From Diaporthe sp. PMI_573 (taxonomy: Eukaryota > Ascomycota > Sordariomycetes > Diaporthales > Diaporthaceae), in contig JAJTUP010000020.1 of assembly GCA_021399435.1 (NCBI GenBank), positions 124,001 through 188,000 on the forward strand: a DNA stretch of 64,000 bases, written 5' to 3'. Below, piece after piece: positions 56,062 to 64,000 of this stretch. The notes beneath the pieces were generated by a model. That model was not told the DNA's origin and searched no databases. It saw nothing but the letters and a program-made list of their open reading frames with translations. The position numbers and the translations under genes are program-made. Numbering within the stretch: position 1 is the stretch's first letter; each line of letters starts with the position of its first letter.

Positions 56062-59000
56062 GTTTGCGGGTGGGCGCGAGCTTCTGAGCAGCCGGCACTG
56101 AACCCCGTGTGCGCCTTCGATGGGAGAAGCAAATAGCGGCAGGTGATTAGTGGGCCGAGGTCGACGTCGACGTTGAAGTCGACAGTGGTTTTATGATGTT
56201 GTCTTCGCAGTAAGATCAAGCCAGGCCGGGTCAAGTCAACTCAACTCGTTCAAGGCCAAGGAGAGAAATCAAACGGAAGAGCAAACAGAAGAAGAATGGC
56301 TCGAGGTTGAACCACTCGAGATGATCTAGGTGAAGGCTAGGTTATGGTACGAGTTTGGGGCAGGGCCATGTCTTATACCATCCCGGCTAGCTGGATCCAT
56401 CCATGCATCTAGCAAAAAGTGAATCAGCTTGATTTTCCCGAGTCACCTCTGGCTGTCGCTACACCACTCGCTCGTGGAGGCTCGAGCATGCATGGGGGGT
56501 GGCGGGCAACAGAGCAGAGAACATCACTGTACAGGGTACTGGCGTATAGCATTAGCAGGTTCAGGACCCAACGCCGTGCCAATCCCTGCTGGTTATTGAT
56601 GAGATGAAGAGAGTAAGGAGCGCCGTCATTGGGCAGAGCGCAGGGCCAAGGCCGCGTGCAGGGTTCGAGGATGGGCTCGGATGGGGCAAGGAATGCAGGC
56701 TTATCACAGCTGATTGAGTGAAGAAACCCTTGAGCAGAGACCGGCAGAGCGGGCAGTCCCTGGTCGGCTGGTCGTCCGTCGACTGTCGAATCCTGGCGTG
56801 GGCTCGGCGCAGGGCCTGGCGCAGAACCGGCGGGATCTGGATACGCCACAATAGCCCAATGGACGGGCACTCTTTGCACGCGGGTGGGGCGTCGAGCCGT
56901 CGTGACGCATCCCGTTAGCCTTGTGCTAACACTCATGTGCCCACGGTCCGTCAGCTCATGATTAGTCCTTGAAATCTCAAGAAGCTCGCCATCTACATCC
57001 GGCGCTGTTGGTTCGAGCCGGAGAGAAGAGGGATTTTCCCCATCGCCACTCGACCGGCACTCGGGTGCATGCACATTTTACATGCCTCTTCCCTGCCCTG
57101 ACAAAGAGAGAGTGGGCACGTGAGTCGAGTCCCTTACGGGTCTGTCAGGCATGTCCACGGGGAAATTGTGGGTGTGCTTCAACGTTGCGTGCAGGAGCCC
57201 ACGGGGTACAGTACGTGAGCAGAAGTACGTATCGATGCGACCAGGAACTGATGGAGCCTGCATGCACGAGGTCTATCTATGTGGGGCGGCTACACGATAT
57301 GGTACTCGCTTCCAGTCCTCCAGCCCGCTGGTCCTTCGACCACTCTATCCTTCAGTCCTTCAGTCTTCCTATCGTGTATTCATAGTATCAAAACAACCAC
57401 CAGCCATCCGGCACGGTAGGCAACAGCAATGGCCTGCTCGATGGTGGAAAAAAGCTAGCTTTGCCAAATTGCTTGTCGACGGCCGGACAAAGGGGTAAGG
57501 CTTCAGGGAACTCGGCACTCTGAATGGCATGGCGGGCTAACCTCGGTGCATGGGGGCTCAGCGTCGAGGGGTTCAAAAGTAAGCTAAATATTCGTCGCTC
57601 CTCGCTGCTCCAGGCGATACCCAGTAAGCCTCTCCCCTCTCCTAAGGCAGCGCGTCGAGGCCTCCCCCTCCCTCTATTGTCCTCGCTTTTCCTCTTCGTT
57701 TCGGTGCCATCATGCCATCTTTCCCTTATATCTGGCCTCTGAGGCTGTCATGTTTCACGCACATTGGTATTGTGGATGTCGGATCGTCTGTGCCACCAAG
57801 CCATCAAGCCTTCGGGTCCTTTTGCACGAAAAATGAATATCTTGTCCCGTTCCGTCCTGGGCAGCACCAGTGCCACGGCCATGACGTGGGCCAAGTGAAT
57901 CCTTCTCCACCAACCTGCATGCGGCACCCCATCCGCACCCCATCCGCACCCCACTCAGTTGACTCAGCCCAACGAACAGCCAGACAGCCCCGGACGGCCA
58001 GTCTGCCTGTCTGGCAGCTGTCCAGCCAATCTTGTCTCTCCCCTCGGGTCTCGGTGAGGTAGTGCCCGCCCCCCGGCGTTGTTTGCGAACTGCCTTCGGA
58101 TTCAACCTTGGCAATGCTCACTTTCCTGTCGAAAATGAGTGCCCTTTTCAGGGACAAAATACAAACAATTGGATGTACGAATGCCCGTCTATTGAAAGCA
58201 GCACACCTAGTCGTACCAATCAAGTCCTTAGCGTTGCAGATTCGTCGAGTAGCACTTGTCCAGGTAGTCAAGTTTAGACAGATCAGACTTCTACTGTCGC
58301 AGGGACAGCGGACTGGCCGGTGAAGACAAAGAACAAGAGTAGAAAAATTACGCGAGAAAAAGGTGCCCTCGAGATTTGATTTGTGACAGGCTGCATATAC
58401 AGTAGGTATCAGCATCCATGCGTTTACATTACAGATTACGTGTACTACCTGCCCCAAGGGTGCTGTGGCGTTCTGGACTTTCACCGTGCCTAACCGAGGT
58501 CAACCACATGGGCTCAGGGTTGCAAAGTGGCCCGCTGTTTTGCCCGTCTTGTCTGGGTTGATATCTCGGGATGATCAGGCCAGGGATTTGCTATTGTTTG
58601 AGACTTCCTCTGCCGTGGTAGGACGGTGGCAACATTCCGGACTCGCCTCGGCCGCCTTTCTTCCTGACAGCGACAGCCACATGAACTTGGAAGATTGTGA
58701 CATCCATCGTTTCGCAGCCTACTAGTATTTGGTGAAGATGCTCTGCGTGCTACTGCAAGGCAGAGTGATACTACCCTACGTAAATGATGCTTCACACACA
58801 CATACCCCAGGTGCCGTGTTCACTTCATGCACGTCATGGTTGTGCATGCAGGTGTGGTTACAGTTCGCGCCGGCATTCGTTACATTCGGGATAGAGGCTC
58901 CCTAAACACATGGCAGAGTCACTCTGCAGGCATAGTCATGGGGGTCTCTTGCCCAAGGTCTGCGAATTCTCTTTTCAGGTGCAGATCGACTCAAGCACTG

Positions 59001-60707
59001 CAGGCATCTATCTGTATGCACTCCAGGAGGTCAGCTAGGGTCTATCAGGCAAGCTGGACCTCCTCCCGCAGCCACGTGGTCGGCACTGGTACCAACCTTG
59101 ACCCAATAGGTCGCGTTGATTGAGTCGTGGCGGCTCTTGATCTGGGACATGTGGGGCCAAGTTGCTCATCCCAGAACGATTCGATTTCCCTCTTCTGTAG
59201 CGCTTACAAGGGTTGTTGAGATGTGTTAAAACAGTAGCCTAATAACTCACATTCAACAGTACTGTGACTTTGCCCAAGAGAGGGGTTGAAAACACAACAC
59301 GGTCGTACAATGACTATTTAGGCCAAGCCCCTTCAGTCTCTCCGCATTCCATATTACCAACCTCGACACACTGTGCTCACTTTTGTATATGTGTTCTTCC
59401 TGCAATTATAGGCGGGAAGCGGGTTCCAGGAATCGCTTTCATCCGTTGGGGCAGTGAGAGGAAGAGGTGTTTCCCACGCTCGGCTGACTACCTGTACTAA
59501 TTGATTCCAGCCCTGAGTTTGCGGCATCCATGAGCTCGTCAGCTGTCAGAATGCGTGGCTGAAACTTGGAATGAACGTCTGATATTAGATAGAAAATATG
59601 CAATTAAAGCTGGCTCTAGAAGCCATAACTTTGATTGAACGGCAAAGAATATGCCGGTATGCCGGTCGAACATGGGGCTAAGACTTTGTTTAAATCGATC
59701 AAAGTACTCACTGTGTGACAAGGCACGTGGAGTCTCCAAGTAATGATGAGATTTCGTTGACTGCCGAGGCTCATTGATTTCTGGAAGCCAATGGTGAATA
59801 CAATGTACGTGAGACGAAAGGAAGTAAAATGCACACAGCATACAGAGATCCATAACTGGGGTTTGAAAGCGACACGAAGCTGTATAATAAGCAGGGAGCT
59901 ATATCTTCGTCATGTGTTACACCGGGGACATATCTGTACTGGCGGTCGCTAACATACTCAAGCTGAAGCGTCCAAGTACTAAGATCCAAATTGCTTGACC
60001 ATAATATTGCTTGCCTCCCGAGCTCGAATCTCATTCTTGTAATGGGATTCAACTCAAACCATGTTTCCAATCCCCGAGTCGTTGGACACTGCTGCGAGCC
60101 CGGTGGTGAAGCTGGTGATGAAGAATTTCACAGATGAGAAAGGTGGTGGTGGTGATGGCGGTGGTCCGGGCGTGGTCACGCATACAGAGTGGAAGGACGG
60201 AGTCACGGATTGCGACGAGGAAGACGAGGGGTGGATGTACCTGCCTGTGGCTGATTATGTCGACTGCTGCAATCAGCTCCACGACCCGGAGTTCTGGCAT
60301 GATGGGTATTACGTTCGCCCGCCTCTGACATTCCTGAACAGAGACCTCGCGTCTGCCCCGGGGATTGGGGGGAGAGGGGGCCCATGAATTCTGAACTTAT
60401 TCTTCGAGCCTAAAAGGTTCAAAACCGTGCAATACATTGCCACATGTATTATAATCCATTCACGCCGAACTTTTCACCTCTTCCTCTAGAAATAGCCTCA
60501 GTGCTGTGTGTTTACAGCCTGATTCTGTTGGTGTGGAACACCCCCATATTTCTGAACGAACGGCAATCTGCGGACTCTCTTATTGTAGCGATGATCCAAA
60601 GGACTCGGCCCCTGACAGTGCGAAGGCGAGACGTCTTCAATTAAGAGCCATGTGACAATCCAACTTCATGCGTTGTTATAAGCAGTCGAAGACTCCAACA
60701 CAGAGAC
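56062..60707. other. Gene-poor region, 4.6 kb
   Basis: No recognised family. A weak small ORF at 60061-60387 is listed separately. The permease promoter should lie at the left end. Confidence 0.5.
60061..60387 (+). CDS. Small hypothetical protein, weak support
   Basis: A 108-aa frame with a Gly-rich, simple stretch (GGGGDGGG) followed by an acidic, aromatic, Cys-containing part (WMYLPVADYVDCCNQ). No family recognised and no splice evidence. Listed because the second half has a protein-like composition and the ATG is the first in frame; could equally be chance. Confidence 0.25.
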   Translation: MFPIPESLDTAASPVVKLVMKNFTDEKGGGGDGGGPGVVTHTEWKDGVTDCDEEDEGWMYLPVADYVDCCNQLHDPEFWHDGYYVRPPLTFLNRDLASAPGIGGRGGP

Positions 60708-61873
60708 TCAAGAATCAGTAGTCAACCCCACAAAAACCACCAACACAGCAGCATATGCCGCAGTGGTTGACAGTACATCCATAGGCTTCTCCAACCGAAA
60801 CACAACCACAAGTCCAAATACAGCCACACATACAGTCGTCGCAATAAGACCCGTATACAGCGTGTTATGGAGGACCATTAGCCACATAGGGCCCAGCAGA
60901 AGGGCAGCACCAACGGTGGCCAGAAACAGGCGATCCCAGAAGTCCTTGAACGACATCGCCTTCAGAGTCCTGTTCCTTGTTCCCCCGATCGGTTGGCCAT
61001 CATACTCCCAAGGCCCGAGCGGGTAGTCCTTGTTCAGCTTGTCCAAGCTTCCGAGCTGGTTGTGCCTGTCCAACACGTCGTTGATGACCCTTCTTGTCAC
61101 GTAGTGGTCGATACTACGCTCGCCCGTGGCCAAGAAATGATCGCGGGGCCGCTTACTACATTCTGTCATATAATCGTAGTCCTTCATCGCTTGGACTAAT
61201 TCGAGGACCAGTCAGCGCTTCTGCAATGGGTTCGGATGGAGAATAGTCGCAACTGACTGTACGCAGCTAAGTCTTTCTCCCAATCCTGCGTCTCATCTTT
61301 TGTGGTATACATTGTCACGGCGTGCTTGACCAGGCCGACTTGCAGCTTGCGCAAATGCATCCGTTGCATCTCGGCGAAACTGACGCGGAAGGTTTGCTCT
61401 GCGTTTCCGTCCTCGTCGAGGCGGTTGGCTTGGTGAGACTTTCCCATCTTGGCTCTCAGCCAGCTGAGCATCCGTTGCTGGAATCTCTCGCCCGGTGGGG
61501 GTACGATCTCCAGCACGAGGGCGCTAAGGTGATGGTCTACCACCCACGGGCCTGGTTCTTCGGCATGGAGCTCGACATTGCCGAAGTCGACCAGGTTTTC
61601 CTTGACCCTTTTTGTTGGACGCGGAATGCACAAAATTGTCTTCACCTTCTCACGTGGTGGTTGATTGATGTTAGTTTGCTGTCGCAAGGTGTCAAACGTC
61701 CCCACACGTTGGATGAGGTCAGGAAAAGGCCTTTCGACAGAACCTGCGGTCACTTCCATGCCATCTTCTGTTGCGCAGCTAGGAGGTCGGAGATCCTTTG
61801 GCCTGTAATGCGGCCCGGACTGCGCTGCTTCGTCTACAACAGAGCTCTTTGAGGCGTTCCTGCCGACTGGCAT
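60708..61873 (-). CDS. DUF6594-like fungal membrane protein
   Basis: Two exons (61873-61258, 61195-60708) joined by a 62-nt intron with GTCAGT donor give 367 aa. The central helix FAEMQRMHLRKLQVGLVKHA and the segment AMKDYDYMTE resemble the DUF6594 family, which is restricted to fungi and often found near incompatibility-type genes. The C-terminus has three hydrophobic helices in the family pattern: RLFLATVGAALLLGPMWLMV, TGLIATTVCVAVFGLVVVF and STTAAYAAVLVVFVGL. The N-terminal 90 residues are polar and Ser/Pro-rich. The true start is uncertain: the open frame continues upstream without an ATG to about 61921, so an upstream exon may join here. Function unknown. Confidence 0.7.
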
Positions 61874-62145
61874 TTGAGTGACAGAAGGCGTAGGACTGGA
61901 CGACTGCGAACCCGATCGCACAGCGCACGCATACTTATGACTCTGACTGGTAATGTGTCCCTCATCTTCTGCTGTAATCGCTTTAGTTCACAGCCAGCGG
62001 TCTCACCACCCCAAACGCATGTCAGGGCCAGGAAGCACGCACCCTTTGCGGCATGGCCGATATCAGCGAGATGATAGCCTGCCTCCACGTCCACAAGGGC
62101 ATCCGTTCCACGATTCAACATCTCCTCAAAGCTCGAAAGCGACAT
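61834..62145 (-). CDS. Possible upstream exon or small gene before the DUF6594-like gene
   Basis: Open frame in a different phase from the DUF6594-like exon, beginning MSLSSFEEMLNRGTDALVDV and continuing through GYHLADIGHAAKGACFLAL. The helical, Ala-rich composition looks like real coding and the two frames overlap, so a splice from this frame into the DUF6594-like exon is plausible. No donor could be fixed, so the relation is unresolved. Confidence 0.3.
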   Translation of the reverse strand: MSLSSFEEMLNRGTDALVDVEAGYHLADIGHAAKGACFLALTCVWGGETAGCELKRLQQKMRDTLPVRVISMRALCDRVRSRPVLRLLSLKCQSAGTPQRALL

Positions 62146-62972
62146 CCCGAAATTTTGATCGGTCAGCGTAAACAAGATCAGGTATGCTTAGTGGCATTGT
62201 CGTTCCAGCAGCGCTCCAGCAGCCGACGATGGGCGCGTACCTAGGTGGGTAGTATTGCGGCATAAGCCTTTGCAGAGCCACCAGCCACGATATGCAGCGA
62301 AGGTCGGGTAATCAGCACATACTTGCGCCTATTGGCCGTGAGGACCGTAAGCTGCAGAGCCGCCAGCCACAATATGCAGCAGAGTGCAGATGATCAAAAT
62401 ATACTTGTGATGATTGGTCGAAAGCTGCATAATCCTTCCATGCATATGAATCAGCCTCCACGAGGCGGCTTGTGGCTATCAAACCCTGAGGTTTGTGGTT
62501 GCACGACATTTCCGCCTCTGCGCAGCCTCAACTGGCTTTCTCCTCCACAAAAGAGACTACACCCCGTGCGAAGAAATTCAGCCGTGGTAAGCTACTCTCC
62601 TTCGATCACAAAACTCTTTCGTGAAATCTCAGTAGTGAGTCCCCTTTTTGATATGCTTCAGTCTCTCAGGCTCTTCATTGAGGTTGCGGCAACTATCGGA
62701 ACCCTGATCAGACATCCTCCTCAAAAGACTGCAGATGTTTTACCTGTCAAATACGTCTGCTAATGTATCTGCCGGATTTGGCATCTTTATAGGCGGTCCT
62801 CCGCGAGAAGATTGAAGTCAACGGGAGTGCGACCCATAACTACTGCCTCGATAGCGTGCAATATATATCCGAGTACGCACTTAAGCCTTGGGATACCGAG
62901 ACGTGAGGCCCTCGGCTGACATCTCACTTAGGACATATCGCGTCGTGAGGGAGCTGAATTGACGTTGCCAAA
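62146..62972. other. Intergenic region
   Basis: Between two divergent genes. Nothing beyond short frames recognised. Confidence 0.5.
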
Positions 62973-63434
62973 ATGTCTAGCAAATGCGGAGACTCCACCC
63001 ATCACGAACTGTGCATCACAGTATCCCTCAACGGTGAATTGACGATCGAGTTCCCGCATCGTTCATGGGCGTCTGCCTTCTGCAATCTCATACAAGAAAG
63101 CGAATATCTGGAAGATCGCAAGCCACGTGTTCGCGGTCCCGACTCTCGCCACGTTCGGTTAGATCTGACAAAGGCTGTAAATCGCGTGCAATTTCTAGGA
63201 GTAGATGAATATGGTGGGTCGGTTATCTTCGCTTTTGTTGACGTGGAAAAAGCGCAGCAGTGGCTTGATAACTCCGGGTTATGGCTCAATGCCGGTGGCG
63301 ACAAGCTGAAATTGCCATCGCGCTGGTCCCATAAAAGGTTCGACAATATGTTGAGAACAAGCAGCAAGCGTGAGAAGGACGAAGGCAGGAAAAAAGACGT
63401 GACCAGGAGGGGAAGCTTCTCTAAGTCCACTTGA
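62973..63434 (+). CDS. Small hypothetical protein
   Basis: Intronless 153-aa frame in a good start context (CCAAAATGTCT). The body has alternating strand and helix character (LCITVSLNGELTIEF, DEYGGSVIFAFVDVEKAQQWL) and ends in a basic, lysine-rich tail (KREKDEGRKKDVTRRG). It has no TM, signal peptide or motif known to me. Divergent from the DUF6594-like gene at about 0.8-1.1 kb. Likely a real but lineage-specific gene. Confidence 0.5.
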   Translation: MSSKCGDSTHHELCITVSLNGELTIEFPHRSWASAFCNLIQESEYLEDRKPRVRGPDSRHVRLDLTKAVNRVQFLGVDEYGGSVIFAFVDVEKAQQWLDNSGLWLNAGGDKLKLPSRWSHKRFDNMLRTSSKREKDEGRKKDVTRRGSFSKST

Positions 63435-64000
63435 TGTTTTCAGAATCAGCTTTTGCAACATGTAACTAGGCATCAAGCAAAGCAAACCCAGTGTCCACTC
63501 TCTAACAGTCCATGGCCACGGGTGCGAAGTATTATGTGAGAATCAGGAAGCAGTAATGACAAGCATATATTTATCGTGTATATCAACTCACCTATACCTT
63601 TCGCCAGCGGTATACGTCTGCCGTTTGTAGATTCCAAGGTTGCAAGGATGTCCAATGTTCACCCAGGCCCGTCCCGATCCGCACCAGCTGCCAACCAGCA
63701 CATCCGATAGACACTGGGTCTTGAACTTACCTAGATACTGAATCATACCGGGGTTAGACTACCCGGAAGCCGCCAATTCCACCGTGGGTTTACGCTCTCG
63801 GTACTATTTAACACACATAGTACAAGTTCTCTGGCATTGGCGCCGGATGTGAAGTTGTGGGAAGGAAAGTTTTGCTGCGGGTGGGGTACATGTATGAGCA
63901 GGATGGATTCTTAGCGATCTTGGCGGTGAGGTTTTCACCATTCCCTGGAGCGACATCAATAATTACCAACTATTTGAGCTGGCCCCCAACATTAGTTTAC
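63435..64000. other. Window end, no gene seen
   Basis: Nothing recognised; a gene continuing beyond the edge cannot be excluded. Confidence 0.4.

Noticed and set aside
56424..57074. 216-codon minus-strand frame
   Set aside because: Low protein-likeness, Pro/Arg/Ser-rich, no domain; open frames of this size arise by chance in GC-rich DNA.

Overview
The window looks like nuclear DNA of a filamentous ascomycete (Pezizomycotina, probably Sordariomycetes). Genes are split by short introns (mostly 54-130 nt) with GTAAGT/GTGAGT-type donors and CTGAC/CTAAC-type branch points. Families typical of moulds are present: MFS sugar transporters, a LysM effector, GH17 and GH72 wall proteins, an NRPS-like enzyme, a DUF6594 protein and an aquaglyceroporin. 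No rRNA, convincing tRNA, CRISPR or bacterial-type operon was seen. Exon coordinates were worked out by hand from splice signals and reading phase.

Layout. 0-1.5 kb: an AT-rich 794-bp element with perfect 20-bp terminal inverted repeats and TA flanks, carrying a 17-bp tandem array. 1.5-3.2 kb: a sugar transporter. 3.3-9.2 kb: gene-poor. 9.3-25.6 kb is the densest block: cytochrome c heme lyase on the plus strand, then on the minus strand a RUS1/DUF647 protein, mevalonate diphosphate decarboxylase, a stand-alone adenylation-carrier-condensation (A-T-C) NRPS-like enzyme, a GH5 steryl-glucosidase-like enzyme and an STL1-like MFS transporter. 29.7-31.1 kb: a GH72-like protein without either catalytic glutamate. 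34-39.5 kb: a small cupin, glycerol kinase and an aquaglyceroporin. 40.4-41.1 kb: a secreted two-LysM protein. 44.3-46.7 kb: a multi-spanning membrane protein. 49.8-51 kb: a GH17 glucanase. 52.5-53.6 kb: a decayed gene with two in-frame stops. 54-56 kb: an amino acid permease. 60.7-63.4 kb: a DUF6594-like membrane protein and a small hypothetical gene.

How genes may work together. The aquaglyceroporin (entry) and glycerol kinase (phosphorylation) are divergent neighbours and make a natural glycerol-use pair. An STL1-clade transporter lies 9 kb away. The five consecutive minus-strand genes at 11.3-25.6 kb could include a small biosynthetic group centred on the A-T-C enzyme, but this is inferred from position only. 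Several proteins act on the wall or its sensing (LysM effector, GH17, GH72-like) without being clustered.

The points most worth following up are the GH72-like pseudoenzyme with no signal peptide, the A-T-C enzyme whose adenylation motifs resemble aryl/acyl-acid ligases, the TIR element, the six-copy 15-bp repeat carrying consensus splice donors, and the decayed gene whose stops fit C-to-T change.
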